Assembly: GCF_000622225.1 (NCBI RefSeq)
Contig: NZ_JHWD01000031.1
Location: 1-37,775, forward strand
Direction: 5' to 3'
DNA from: Roseomonas mucosa ATCC BAA-692
GTDB lineage: Bacteria > Pseudomonadota > Alphaproteobacteria > Acetobacterales > Acetobacteraceae
Length of the DNA stretch: 37,775 nucleotides
The position numbers and the translations under genes are program-made. The notes beneath the pieces are model-generated. The model was not told the origin of the DNA. It ran no database searches and saw only the letters and a program-made list of their open reading frames with translations. Below are positions 1 through 7,761 of the stretch, in pieces (within the stretch, counting starts at the first letter, position 1; the number at the start of each line of letters is the position of its first letter).

Positions 1-1
1 C

Positions 2-298
2 GGGCAGGTGAACTACGCCGCCGCCAAGTCGGGCATCCACGGCTTCACCAAGGCGCTGGCGCAGGAAGGGGCGCGGTTCAACATCACGGTGAACGCGATC
101 GCGCCGGGCTATGTGGACACCGAGATGGTGCGCGCGGTGCCGCCCGACGTGCTGGAGAAGATCATCGCCCGCATCCCCGTCGGCCGGCTGGGCCGGGCCG
201 ACGACATCGCGCGCGGCGTCTGCTTCCTCACCGCCGACGATGCCGAGTTCATCACAGGCTCGACCATGTCCATCAACGGTGGACAGCATATGTACTGA
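2..298 (+). CDS. phaB: Acetoacetyl-CoA reductase PhaB, C-terminal part (5' end outside window)
   Basis: NADPH-dependent reduction of acetoacetyl-CoA to (R)-3-hydroxybutyryl-CoA, the second step of PHB synthesis. Seen: the reading frame is open from base 2 and gives about 98 residues beginning GQVNYAAAK, which contains the SDR catalytic Tyr and Lys (YxxxK) right at the window edge. It continues with VNAIAPGYVDTEMV and ends GGQHMY. The PhaB-type C-terminus (INGG.HMY, with VLEKIIARIPVGRLG before it) separates it from generic FabG proteins. The Rossmann half and start codon lie upstream of the window. It is followed by a 144-bp gap and a separate YciI gene. The thiolase phaA, often co-transcribed with phaB, is here 3.7 kb away on the other strand. 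Alternative: a FabG-like reductase; the PhaB reading is favoured by motif recall and the PHA context. Confidence 0.85.
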   Translation, partial: GQVNYAAAKSGIHGFTKALAQEGARFNITVNAIAPGYVDTEMVRAVPPDVLEKIIARIPVGRLGRADDIARGVCFLTADDAEFITGSTMSINGGQHMY

Positions 299-442
299 AC
301 CGGAACCGCTCAGGGGGCGCCGGGCCGGTTCCGCCGGGTTGGCGCCACCGGCGCGTCCGGGTGGTTGACGGCCCGGGCCACCTCGTTCCTCCTCCATCCC
401 CCGGACGACAGCGGCCGGGACAGTGGATGAGAGGAGGAACCC

Positions 443-754
443 ATGCCCTTCATGGTGCTCGCCTATGACGGCAAGGATGCGGAGGCCCCCGCCCGCCGGC
501 AGGCTGCCCGCCCGGCCCATTTCGCCCGCGTGGCGCCGGAGGCCGAATCCGGTCGCCTGCTGATCGGCGGCCCGCTGACCGATGCGGACGGCCGGATGAT
601 CGGTTCCATGATGGTGCTGGACCTGCCGAATGAGGCTGCCGTGCATGCCTGGCTGGCGGACGACCCCTATGTGCGGCAGGAGGTCTGGAAGGACATCAGC
701 GTCCTGCCCTTCCAGGTCGCGCCCCTGAAATACCGGCCCCTGTCCGCCGGCTGA
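443..754 (+). CDS. YciI family protein
   Basis: Small cytoplasmic protein of 103 residues with the ferredoxin-like YciI fold. It begins MPFMVLAYDGKD and carries the family pattern of a conserved His (H27 in ARPAHF), a GGPLTDADGRMIGSMMVLDLP strand-turn segment and a DDPYV motif before a W/F strand. YciI relatives are proposed to be small lyases or hydrolases; no substrate can be read from the sequence. The start is supported by a GAGAGGAGG ribosome-binding site 4 nt before the ATG. It converges with the next gene, with only 13 bp between stop codons. The 144 bp upstream hold only GC-rich sequence with a short inverted GGCGCC and no gene. Confidence 0.88.
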   Translation: MPFMVLAYDGKDAEAPARRQAARPAHFARVAPEAESGRLLIGGPLTDADGRMIGSMMVLDLPNEAAVHAWLADDPYVRQEVWKDISVLPFQVAPLKYRPLSAG

Positions 755-767
755 GGCCCCGCCGGCA

Positions 768-1109
768 TCAGGTCCGGTCGCGGACGAGACTGCTGGCGAA
801 CCAGGACACGAGCGCGACGATGATGGCGCCCCAGAAGGCAGCCCAGAAGCCGTCGATGCTGAGAGGCGAGAAGAGGCTGGTCAGCCCGAACATCGCCGCG
901 TTGATCACCAGCGAGAACAGGCCGAGCGTCAGGATGGTCAGCGGCAGGGACAGCAGCGCGACCACCGGCCGGATCACGGCGTTGATCAACCCGAAGACCA
1001 CCGCGGCGAAGAGCGTGCCCACCAGCCCCGGCAGGTGGATGCCCGGCACCACCTGCGAGGCAACCCAGAAGGCGATGGCGGTGATGACCGTCCGAAGCAG
1101 GAAACCCAT
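768..1109 (-). CDS. Phage holin family 4-type (YvlD-like) membrane protein
   Basis: A 113-residue integral membrane protein. Four hydrophobic segments are visible (about residues 3-22, 28-50, 55-77 and 88-107). The family hallmark GLINAVIRPVVALLSLPLTILTLGLF appears as an N-A-x-x-R-P motif after helix 2 and a proline-rich LSLPLT before helix 3, followed by small-residue turns. This matches the PF04020 group, named after a mycobacteriophage holin but widespread as chromosomal small membrane proteins of unknown role. No lysin or phage gene is nearby, so a lytic role is unlikely. It is transcribed alone, tail to tail with the YciI gene. Confidence 0.85.
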   Translation of the reverse strand: MGFLLRTVITAIAFWVASQVVPGIHLPGLVGTLFAAVVFGLINAVIRPVVALLSLPLTILTLGLFSLVINAAMFGLTSLFSPLSIDGFWAAFWGAIIVALVSWFASSLVRDRT

Positions 1110-1165
1110 CCGCCCGATTCCTTATCCTGTGGCCGGCGCAGTGTAGAGCAGTTCGTGGAGGATCG

Positions 1166-1215
1166 GGCGTGGCGCTCCGGGAGGCCCATCGGGGCGGTGC
1201 CCCGACCCCGGACCC
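1166..1215. repeat. Solo remnant of intergenic repeat family B (inverted)
   Basis: These 50 bases match the reverse complement of 29244-29293 (the right end of repeat B1) with three mismatches and no gap. The segment contains the hairpin TCGGGGC-GGT-GCCCCGA at 1189-1205; in B1 the same stem has a one-base loop. It lies just beyond the 3' end of the methyltransferase gene that stops at 1232 on the minus strand, so the hairpin may end that transcript. Confidence 0.75.
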
Positions 1216-1231
1216 ACTGGCTTCGTCCCGA

Positions 1232-1840
1232 TCACCCGGCCTGCCGCCACAGGCCGCGGACGACCTCGGCCTCGCCCTGGTGCCTTGGGCCTTCGTCGAG
1301 CAGGACGGTGCCGTCGAGGCATTCGAGCAGGCGCATCCCGCCGAAGAGACGCCGGGCTTCCGTGGCGGTCCAGAGCAGGGCCGGGTCGCGCGGCCCGCCG
1401 GAGCGGCGGCCTTCCTGGGCGGGCGAGAAGCCTTCCAGTACCAGCAGCCCGCCGGGGGCCAGGGCGGCCACGGCCCGTTGCGCCACCAGGGCGCGGTCCT
1501 CGGGCGGCAGATGGACAAAGATCCAGGCCACGAGATCGAAGCGCCCCTGCGGCCAGTTCCAGCGCGTCAGGTCGGCAGCCACCGTTTCCAGCGCGACACC
1601 GTGCCGGCCGGCGAGCGCCCGCGCCTTGGCGAGACCCCTGGCCGACCAGTCCAGGCTGGTGACGTTCAGCCCTTGCCGGGCCAGCCAGACGCCGTTGCGG
1701 CCCTCGCCATCGCCCAGCGCCAGGGCGGACTGGCCGGGGCGCAGGCGCGGCAGCATGCTTTCCAGGTAGCGGTTCGGCTGCTCGCCGAAGGTGAAGCCCT
1801 CCGCGTCATAGCGCGTGTCCCAGGCGGGGGCGTCGCTCAC
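1232..1840 (-). CDS. Class I SAM-dependent methyltransferase
   Basis: 202 residues with a Rossmann methyltransferase core. Motif I is ALALGDGEGRNGVWLA, followed by GLNVTSLDWSARGLAKA (acidic residue binding the ribose of SAM), then VAADLTRWNWPQGRFDLV and the motif IV-like WIFVHLPPEDRALV. Motif I has Asp where LGCGEGRN is more usual. The start is chosen as GTG at 1840: it overlaps the cupin stop codon as GTGA, giving translational coupling, and the residues upstream in the same frame are cupin shadow. The small TehB-like domain architecture gives no substrate; a small molecule such as a thiol or metalloid oxyanion is possible but not shown. Confidence 0.8.
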   Translation of the reverse strand: MSDAPAWDTRYDAEGFTFGEQPNRYLESMLPRLRPGQSALALGDGEGRNGVWLARQGLNVTSLDWSARGLAKARALAGRHGVALETVAADLTRWNWPQGRFDLVAWIFVHLPPEDRALVAQRAVAALAPGGLLVLEGFSPAQEGRRSGGPRDPALLWTATEARRLFGGMRLLECLDGTVLLDEGPRHQGEAEVVRGLWRQAG

Positions 1841-2304
1841 GACCGGCGCGGCGTCCAGCCCGGCGGGGCCAGCTCGAAGCCCGCGAAGGAAAAGGCCGGG
1901 GACACGGTGCAGGTCACGAGGCTCCAGCCCTGGCCAGCCGCCGGGGGCAGGGGGACCGCCGCCTGCCACCAGTGCCGGGGGACCACGGCGGACAGGCGCT
2001 GCCCGGCGGAAAGATGGGGGCCGAGCACGATCTCCAGGGGGTCCGACCCCTCCCAGCAGAGGCTGAGCTGGAGCGGCGCCCCGGCATGCCAGTGCCAGCC
2101 CTCGGCCGCGTCCACCCGGTGCCAGTGGCTCCGTTCGCCGGCCGAAAGCAGGAAAAGGATCGAGGTCCCGGCCCCGCGCGTGCCGTCGCCGGGCTCGTCG
2201 CGCCAGGTTTCGCGGTAGCGGCCGCCTTCCGGATGGGGCGTCAGCTCCAGCGCCTCGGCCACCGCATCGGCGGAAAGCCGCGTGTCGCGCAGGTCGATGT
2301 TCAT
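1837..2304 (-). CDS. Cupin domain protein (DUF985/cupin_5 family)
   Basis: 155-residue single-domain beta-barrel protein. Recognisable family marks are LELTPHPEGGRYRETWR near the N-terminus, TSILFLLSAGERSHWHRVDAAEGWHWHAGAP (metal-binding type His cluster), VVPRHWWQAAVP and the C-terminal GWSLVTCTVSPAFSFAGFEL. The ATG at 2304 is preferred over an in-frame ATG 15 bp upstream because GGGAGG sits 7 nt before it. It is first in a two-gene unit with the methyltransferase (4-nt GTGA overlap). Some relatives have been linked to sugar epimerase-like folds; the reaction is unknown. Confidence 0.87.
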   Translation of the reverse strand: MNIDLRDTRLSADAVAEALELTPHPEGGRYRETWRDEPGDGTRGAGTSILFLLSAGERSHWHRVDAAEGWHWHAGAPLQLSLCWEGSDPLEIVLGPHLSAGQRLSAVVPRHWWQAAVPLPPAAGQGWSLVTCTVSPAFSFAGFELAPPGWTPRRS

Positions 2305-2323
2305 GGCTGGCCTCCCCATGGGT

Positions 2324-3079
2324 TCACCGGAACTCGTCCTTGGCCTTCCGCATCGCGGCCAGCGCCGCCACGTCGGGCGCGCGCAGGAAGGGGTTTGTGG
2401 CCATCTCCTCCTCCAGCCGGGTCGGGACGGTCGGCTCGCCCCGGCCGCGCTGCTCGCGTGCCTGCTGCGCCCGGTCCTGCAGCGCCTTGTTGTCGGGCTC
2501 CACGGTCAGGGCGAAGCGGGCGTTGGACAGGGTGTATTCATGGCCGCAGCAGACCAGCGTGTCCGGCGGCAGGGTGCGGAGCCGTTGCAGCGAGGCGAAC
2601 ATCTCCTCCGCCGTGCCTTCCAGCAGCCGCCCGCAGCCGAGCGAGAAGAGCGTGTCGCCGCAGAGCAGAACATCCGGGCTGCGGCTCTGCTCCTTGTCCT
2701 GGGGGCGGGGGGCCTGGATGTGGAAGGCGATATGCCCGCGCGTATGGCCGGGCGTGTCGATCACCACGGCCCGCGCCGAACCGATGGCCATCCCGTCCCC
2801 CGGTGCAAGGGCGTGGTCGAGCGGCGGCAGGCGATAGGCATCGGCCTTGGCGCCGACAACCTTGGCGCCGGTGGCGGCGACCAGTTCCGCCACGCCGCCG
2901 ATATGGTCCTGGTGGTGATGGGTGAGCAGGATGAAGTCGCACCGCCCGTCCGGCAGGTCGGCCAGGACCGGCCGGGCCTCGCCCGGGTCGCAGACAGCCA
3001 CGGTGCCGGTCACCGCGTCGGCCACCACCCAAGCATAATTGTCCGACAGGCAAGGAATCGCCCGAACCGTCAGTGCCAT
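2324..3079 (-). CDS. gloB: Hydroxyacylglutathione hydrolase (glyoxalase II)
   Basis: Cytoplasmic metallo-beta-lactamase-fold thioesterase that hydrolyses S-D-lactoylglutathione to lactate and glutathione, the last step of methylglyoxal detoxification. In 251 residues the metal ligands are visible: THHHQDH (53-59), H112 in DTPGHTRGH, D142 in CGDTLF and H180 in CCGHEYT. The C-terminal substrate-binding helical domain ends in the conserved NPFLR region. The residue between the paired metal motifs is Gln (HHHQDH) where Trp, Phe or Gln occur in the family. It is divergent from the methyltransferase at 3120 with only 40 bp between start codons, and lies 19 bp upstream of the cupin start, so gloB-cupin-methyltransferase may be one transcript. 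Confidence 0.95.
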   Translation of the reverse strand: MALTVRAIPCLSDNYAWVVADAVTGTVAVCDPGEARPVLADLPDGRCDFILLTHHHQDHIGGVAELVAATGAKVVGAKADAYRLPPLDHALAPGDGMAIGSARAVVIDTPGHTRGHIAFHIQAPRPQDKEQSRSPDVLLCGDTLFSLGCGRLLEGTAEEMFASLQRLRTLPPDTLVCCGHEYTLSNARFALTVEPDNKALQDRAQQAREQRGRGEPTVPTRLEEEMATNPFLRAPDVAALAAMRKAKDEFR

Positions 3080-3119
3080 TGGCAGTGTCTCCCTTCGACG
3101 AGCGGCCTATATTCGTCCC

Positions 3120-3944
3120 ATGAGCGCCGAGGTCCATGGACTCGACCAATTCTACGCATCGCCCACCGGGATCGTTGCCAAGCGATTGCTGCGTGCCAGG
3201 TTGCGGGCCGTCTGGCCCGAGCTGGCGGGGAGCGAGGTCCTCGGCATCGGCTATGCCGGGCCCTATCTGCGGCTCTGGCGCCGCCGTGCCGCGCGGCTGA
3301 TCTCGATCATGCCCGTGCAGGGCCCGCCCCCGGGGCGGCTGTCCCGCTGGCCGGCGGACGGTCCCGGTGCCCTTGCACTGGCCGAGGAGGAGAACCTGCC
3401 CTTCGCGGATCTCAGCTTCGACAATGTGCTGATGGTGCACGGGCTGGAGCATGCCGACCATGCGCGGCGCATGTTGCGGGAGGTCTGGCGCGTGCTGCGC
3501 GATGAAGGGCGGCTCCTGGTCGTGGTGCCGAACCGGCGCAGCATCTGGGCGCATCTGGACCATACGCCGCTGGGCCATGGCCAACCCTATACGCCGCTCC
3601 AGCTCGCGCGGTTGCTGGAACGCGGCATGTTCCACGTGGAACGCCGCGATGGCGCGCTCTTCGTGCCGCCCTTCCGTTCCCGGCTGCTGCTGCGGACCGC
3701 ACGGCTTTGGGAAGGCGTCGGCCATGCGGTTTCGCCGAAACTGTCGGGCGTGACGATCATCGAGGCGCGCAAGGAGGTCTTCGGGGCGCTTTCGCTCCGG
3801 ACCCAGCCGAGCGGAAGGCGTGTCACCGTTCCGGCCTGGGTGGGGCGTGGCCTGGCACCGGCGGCCCGGGGACAGGGCCATGTCCGGCCGGCGGATGAGG
3901 TCCTGGCGCGCGAGGCGGACCCGGGAGGCGAGGGAACCCGGTGA
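3120..3944 (+). CDS. Class I SAM-dependent methyltransferase with internal parS-like site
   Basis: 274 residues. After an N-terminal helix (LDQFYASPTGIVAKRLLR) comes a divergent glycine motif VLGIGYAGPYL, then an acidic segment ENLPFADLSFDNVLMVHGLEHADHARRMLREVWRVLRDEGRLLVVVPNR, typical of type 11 methyltransferases (motifs II-III). The usual GxGxG is altered, so the SAM site is less certain. Residues 170-175 (MFHVER) are encoded by a parS-like palindrome, described separately. The start at 3120 is the only one consistent with the N-terminal homology I recall. No Shine-Dalgarno sequence precedes it, and a TATATT lies at 3109-3114. Alphaproteobacterial relatives often sit beside gloB, as here. 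Substrate unknown. The 3' end runs into repeat A1. Confidence 0.85.
   Translation: MSAEVHGLDQFYASPTGIVAKRLLRARLRAVWPELAGSEVLGIGYAGPYLRLWRRRAARLISIMPVQGPPPGRLSRWPADGPGALALAEEENLPFADLSFDNVLMVHGLEHADHARRMLREVWRVLRDEGRLLVVVPNRRSIWAHLDHTPLGHGQPYTPLQLARLLERGMFHVERRDGALFVPPFRSRLLLRTARLWEGVGHAVSPKLSGVTIIEARKEVFGALSLRTQPSGRRVTVPAWVGRGLAPAARGQGHVRPADEVLAREADPGGEGTR
3628..3643. promoter_or_regulatory. parS: parS-like ParB-binding site inside a coding sequence
   Basis: TGTTCCACGTGGAACG contains the perfect 14-bp palindrome GTTCCACGTGGAAC (3629-3642), very close to the chromosomal parS consensus TGTTTCACGTGAAACA. It lies within the methyltransferase gene at codons 170-175. ParB and ParA are encoded 17-18 kb away in this window. 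Bacterial parS sites commonly lie inside genes near the origin. Confidence 0.72.
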
Positions 3945-3945
3945 G

Positions 3946-4020
3946 GGAGCCAGGACCCTGCGGGGTCCTGGCGGATCAGGGGAGGGGCCGGGGGAAGGGC
4001 GGAGCCTTGTCCCCCGGGAA
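3946..4020. repeat. Intergenic repeat family A, half copy (A1)
   Basis: Right half of family A only. It holds the inner hairpin CCAGGACCC-TGCG-GGGTCCTGG (3950-3971), the GCGGAT spacer, then the terminal hairpin with arms CCGGGGG (3988-3994) and CCCCCGG (4011-4017). The terminal hairpin lies 28 bp beyond the phaA stop codon and could act as its terminator, or as a two-way terminator for the converging genes. Confidence 0.75.
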
Positions 4021-4045
4021 AGCGGAACGCCGGATCAGGTCCCGC

Positions 4046-5221
4046 TCAGGGGGCCTCGACACACATGGCGACGCCCATACCGCCCCCGATGCAGAGGGTG
4101 GCGAGGCCCTTCTTCGCGCCGCGCCGCTTCATCTCATGCAGCAGGGTGGTCAGCACCCGGGCGCCCGAGGCGCCGATCGGATGGCCGATGGCGATGGCAC
4201 CGCCATTAACGTTCACCTTGTCCGGGTCCCAGCCCATGTCCTTGTTCACCGCGCAGGCCTGGGCGGCGAAGGCCTCGTTCGCCTCGATGAGGTCGAGGTC
4301 CTGGATGCTCCAGCCCGCCTTCTCCAGCGCGCGGCGGGAGGAGGGGATCGGCCCGGTGCCCATGATGGTCGGGTCCACCCCCGCCGTGGCCCAGGAGGCG
4401 ATGCGCGCCAGCGGCGTCAGCCCGCGCTTCGCCGCCTCGGAAGCGCTCATCACGACGATGGCCGCGGCGCCGTCGTTGATGCCGGAAGCATTGCCCGCCG
4501 TGACCGTGCCGTCCTTGGAGAAGGCCGGGCGCAGCTTGGCCAGGATCTCCATCGTCGTCTCGGGCTTGGGGTACTCGTCCTTCTCCACCACCGTGTCGCC
4601 CTTGCGCCCCTTCACGGTGACGGGCGCGATCTCGTCGGCGAAGCGGCCGGCCTTCTGCGCCTCGCCCGCCTTGCGCTGGCTGTTGTAGGCGAGCTCGTCC
4701 TGCTGCTCGCGCGTGATCTGGAACTTCTGCGCCACATTCTCGGCGGTGTTGCCCATGTGGTAGCCGTTGAAGGCTTCCCACAACCCGTCGCGGATCATCG
4801 TGTCCACCAGCGACAGGTCGCCCATCTTCTGCCCGGCGCGCAGGTTCGCGCAGTGCGGCGACTGGGTCATGCTCTCCTGCCCGCCCGCGAGGACGATGCT
4901 GGCATCCCCCGTCGCGATCTGCTGCGCCGCCAGCGCCACGCTGCGCAGGCCGGAGCCGCAGACCTGATTGATCCCGAAGGCCGTGCGCTCGACCGGAATA
5001 CCGGCATGCACGGCGGCCTGGCGCGGGGGGTTCTGCCCGGCGCCGGCGGTGAGCACCTGGCCCAGGATCACCTCGTCCACTTCCTCCGGCCGGATGCCGG
5101 CCTTCTCCAGCGCCGCCTTGATGGCGATGGCGCCCAGCGCATGGGCCGGAAGGCTGGCGAAGGCGCCGTTGAACGCCCCGACGGGCGTGCGCATGGCGGA
5201 GGCGATGACGATATCGTCCAT
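4046..5221 (-). CDS. phaA: Acetyl-CoA C-acetyltransferase (beta-ketothiolase)
   Basis: Condenses two acetyl-CoA to acetoacetyl-CoA, the first step of PHB synthesis; the reverse reaction serves degradation. 391 residues, the normal thiolase length. Catalytic residues are visible: acyl-accepting C88 in [11 protein letters not shown]347 in [13 protein letters not shown] and C377 in LCIGGGMG. The ATG at 5221 has GGAAGGA upstream. The long in-frame extension to 5542 is not homologous. It lies downstream of a short-chain dehydrogenase on the same strand (157-bp gap). The gap contains a GGGAGGG/CCCTCCC stem (5269-5292) in the leader. The phaA name is inferred from the nearby PHA genes; atoB-like use in acetoacetate metabolism cannot be excluded. 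Confidence 0.93.
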   Translation of the reverse strand: MDDIVIASAMRTPVGAFNGAFASLPAHALGAIAIKAALEKAGIRPEEVDEVILGQVLTAGAGQNPPRQAAVHAGIPVERTAFGINQVCGSGLRSVALAAQQIATGDASIVLAGGQESMTQSPHCANLRAGQKMGDLSLVDTMIRDGLWEAFNGYHMGNTAENVAQKFQITREQQDELAYNSQRKAGEAQKAGRFADEIAPVTVKGRKGDTVVEKDEYPKPETTMEILAKLRPAFSKDGTVTAGNASGINDGAAAIVVMSASEAAKRGLTPLARIASWATAGVDPTIMGTGPIPSSRRALEKAGWSIQDLDLIEANEAFAAQACAVNKDMGWDPDKVNVNGGAIAIGHPIGASGARVLTTLLHEMKRRGAKKGLATLCIGGGMGVAMCVEAP

Positions 5222-5378
5222 GGTAGCGGTCCTTCCCCAAGGTTTACGGATGATCTTGGGCCGCCCCTGGGAGGGCGGCAAGGCACCCTCCCATGACAGG
5301 GGGGTGATTTGTTCGGAAGCCGAGAAGAACTCCCCGGCGGAAAGGAGCGAGGACGCCCTGCCCGGCGGCCGGAAGGGC

Positions 5379-6158
5379 TCAGAAGCTGCCCGGGAACTGT
5401 CCTCCATCGGCCAGCAGGCTCTGTCCGGTGATGAAGCCCGCCTGGGCGGAGCAGAGGAAGGCGACCGCCGCTGCGATCTCCTCCGCCGTGCCGTAGCGTT
5501 TCGCCGGGTTGGCGGCGGCGCGCTCGGCCCAGATCTCCTCATAGGGGCGGCCGGTCATGGCGACGAGGCCGCGCACATGCGCCTCCTGCGCCTCCGTCGC
5601 CACGATGCCGGGCAGGACGTTGTTGATGGTCACGCCCCGCGCCACGGTCTGCCGCGACAGGCCGGCGCAGAAATTCACCAGCCCGGCCCGCGCGCTGTTG
5701 GAAAGGCCCAGCTCCGCATGCGGCGACTTCACGCTGCGGGAGGCGAGGTTCACGATCCGCCCGAAGCCGCGCGCCATCATGCCGTCCACCACGCCGCGGA
5801 TCATCTGGATCGGCGAGAGCATCATCATGTCCAGCGCCCGCACCCAGATATCGCGGTCCCAGTCGCGGAAGTCGCCGGGCGGCATGCCGTCGCCGTTGTT
5901 CACCAGCACGTCCGGCGCCGGACAGGCCGCCAGCACGGCGGCCCGCCCGGCCTCCGTGGTCAGGTCCGCGGCGACGGAGGTGACGCGGGCGCCGGTTTCG
6001 GCCGCGATGGCGGCGGCGGCGGCCTGGATGGTGTCCGGGGTGCGGGCGGCGATGGTCAGCGCCATGCCCTCCCGCGCCAGGGTCAGGGCGATGGCCCGCC
6101 CCATGCCGCGGCTCGCGCCGCACACGATCGCCTGCTTGTCCTTGAGCCCGAGATCCAC
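5379..6158 (-). CDS. SDR family oxidoreductase lacking the catalytic Tyr/Lys
   Basis: 259 residues with a short-chain dehydrogenase Rossmann fold: cofactor motif [12 protein letters not shown] (13-24), VAADLT (about 62-67), NNGDG (87-91, canonical NNAG) and a C-terminal LLADGG. Where YxxxK is expected the sequence is S153-N-S-A-R157 ([11 protein letters not shown]), so both the general acid Tyr and the Lys are replaced. A known BKR-like SDR subgroup has this LSN.xRxGL pattern, so this is a subgroup trait rather than a sequencing error. Whether it catalyses NAD(P)-linked chemistry is uncertain. It probably shares a transcript with phaA and may act on a CoA thioester, which is inference from context. 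Confidence 0.88.
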   Translation of the reverse strand: MDLGLKDKQAIVCGASRGMGRAIALTLAREGMALTIAARTPDTIQAAAAAIAAETGARVTSVAADLTTEAGRAAVLAACPAPDVLVNNGDGMPPGDFRDWDRDIWVRALDMMMLSPIQMIRGVVDGMMARGFGRIVNLASRSVKSPHAELGLSNSARAGLVNFCAGLSRQTVARGVTINNVLPGIVATEAQEAHVRGLVAMTGRPYEEIWAERAAANPAKRYGTAEEIAAAVAFLCSAQAGFITGQSLLADGGQFPGSF

Positions 6159-6245
6159 GCCAGTCCTACCTCCAGCCCTGTCCAGGGGCGGGAGGTTAGC
6201 GCGCGATCACGGCTGCGGGAAAACCCCGTGGCTCGTTTCCTCCGG

Positions 6246-6545
6246 CCCCCGGGGGAGAGGCGTTGCCTCTCGCCCCGGACCCCCTCTCCACCAGGACGCT
6301 GCGTGCCCTGGACCCGATGAGTTGGCTTCGGGCGGTTGCCGTCAGCCCCACGGCTTCATCCGGAAGTGCGGCGGGCGAGCGGGGGACCAGGAAAGGAATA
6401 CCATGCCCGCGCCCATGGCACCCGCCATCGCCGGAGAGCCATGCTCCCCGGCGCGATCCGGCGTCTGGAAGAGCCAGCGAAAGGGAGTTCCAGGGACCTC
6501 AGGATCCTGGCGGATGAGGCTCGGGGGGGCGAAGCACTGCTTCGG
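6246..6545. repeat. Intergenic repeat family A, copy A2
   Basis: This fills most of the 449-bp gene-free gap 6159-6607. The left end is a GGGGGAGAGGC/GCCTCTCGCCCC hairpin (6251-6276) followed by CGGACCCCCTCTCC. The middle contains CCGGAGAGC-CAT-GCTCCCCGG, shared with copy A4. The inner right hairpin is CCAGGGACC/GGATCCTGG (6491-6511, one mismatch). The usual right-end hairpin is replaced by CGAAGCA-C-TGCTTCG (6531-6545). No convincing small gene was seen in the gap. Confidence 0.7.
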
Positions 6546-6607
6546 TGCCGAAGGCCGGCGGCGCCTTCCCCCAGGGCCACGGGCGTGCCGGAAAGGCCGT
6601 GGCTGGA

Positions 6608-7597
6608 CTATCCACCCGGAACGGGCGCCGCTTCGGGAAGGACTCCCTCCTGCTTCAATGCCTGCCAGAAACCGGCCGGGATCGGCTGGCGCATCAGCTC
6701 CACATTCTCCCGCACACGCTGCGGGTTCTTGGTGCCGGGGATCACGGAGCAGACAACCGACGGCGCGGCGCAGAACTGCAGCGCGGCGGCACGCAGGTCC
6801 ACGCCGTGCTGCTTCGCGATGGCGGCGAGGCGGTCGCGCGCGGCGACCTTCTCGGCGGAAGCCTCCTGGTACTCGAAGTTCCGGCCGCCGGCGATCAGGC
6901 CGGAATTGTACGGGCCGCCCACCACCACATGCGCGCCCCGTTCGGCACAGCGGGGGAAAAGCTCCTCCAGCGCCGGCTGGTTCAGCAGGCTGTAGCGGCC
7001 GGCGAGCAGGAAGACATCCGGATCGGCCTGCTCCAGCGCCATGACGCAGGGCTCGACCCGGTTCACCCCCAGGCCCCAGGCGCGAATCACCCCTTCCTCC
7101 CGCAGCTTCGTCAGCGCCACGGCGGCGCCCTTCATCGCGGTGTCGAAGACCTCGCGCCAGCGCGGCCCGTGCGCGTCCTCGGCGCAGTCATGGATATAGG
7201 CCACGTCGATGCGGGCCAGGCCCAGGCGCTGCAGGCTGTCCTCGATGGAGCGGCGGACGCCGTCGGCGGTGTAGTCGTAGTCCACCCGGAAGGGCAGGCC
7301 GGCGACGAAGGGCCCGTGTTGCCCGCCCTTGCCGGCATCGGCCCGCAGCAGCCGCCCGACCTTGGTGGAAAGCACGAACTCGTCGCGCGGCCGGTTGCGC
7401 AGGAACTCCCCGAATCGGTGCTCGGAAATGCCGGGCCCGTATTCCGGCGCGGTGTCGAAGTAGTGGATGCCGCAGTCCCAGGCCGCCTGGAGCGTGGCGG
7501 CGGCATCGGCATCGGAGACACGCTCGAACATGTTGCCCAAGGGGGCGCCGCCGAAGCCAAGGGGACCGGGCGGGGCATAGTGCTGGCGGGCGGGCAT
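6608..7597 (-). CDS. Aldo/keto reductase (D-threo-aldose/L-fucose dehydrogenase type)
   Basis: 329-residue NAD(P)-dependent TIM-barrel oxidoreductase. The catalytic tetrad is visible: D48 and Y53 in FDTAPEYGPG, K79 in STKVGR and H136 in AYIHD. The pattern GLGVNRVEPC, GRYSLLNQPALEELFP and the long segment DYTADGVRRSIEDSLQRLGL resemble D-threo-aldose 1-dehydrogenase, L-fucose dehydrogenase and pyridoxal 4-dehydrogenase. The exact sugar or aldehyde cannot be read. The start ATG at 7597 is preceded by AAGGAGG 6 nt upstream, which rules out the longer 5' extension. It is transcribed alone and is divergent from the small membrane protein at 7762. Confidence 0.9.
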   Translation of the reverse strand: MPARQHYAPPGPLGFGGAPLGNMFERVSDADAAATLQAAWDCGIHYFDTAPEYGPGISEHRFGEFLRNRPRDEFVLSTKVGRLLRADAGKGGQHGPFVAGLPFRVDYDYTADGVRRSIEDSLQRLGLARIDVAYIHDCAEDAHGPRWREVFDTAMKGAAVALTKLREEGVIRAWGLGVNRVEPCVMALEQADPDVFLLAGRYSLLNQPALEELFPRCAERGAHVVVGGPYNSGLIAGGRNFEYQEASAEKVAARDRLAAIAKQHGVDLRAAALQFCAAPSVVCSVIPGTKNPQRVRENVELMRQPIPAGFWQALKQEGVLPEAAPVPGG

Positions 7598-7761
7598 GGG
7601 AGACCTCCTTCGGCGGGTTGCACCAGGGGCAGGACGCCGCAGCGGACACGGAGTTGCTCCCGAACTCGTCCTGGGAGCCATGCCCGGGATGGGCGGCGGG
7701 CTGCACGGCGATCCATCCTTGTTGTAGAGGGCGCCGGATGCGAGGCGGATGACGGGGCGGG

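Noticed and set aside
768-1109. Prophage lysis cassette
   Set aside because: Only a holin-family membrane protein is present, with no endolysin, spanin or structural phage genes; the family is common on chromosomes.
3941-5296. Long plus-strand open frame opposite phaA (about 450 codons)
   Set aside because: Arises from the high GC of the third codon positions of phaA; composition is His/Arg/Gly-rich with no domain, and the thiolase on the other strand is complete.
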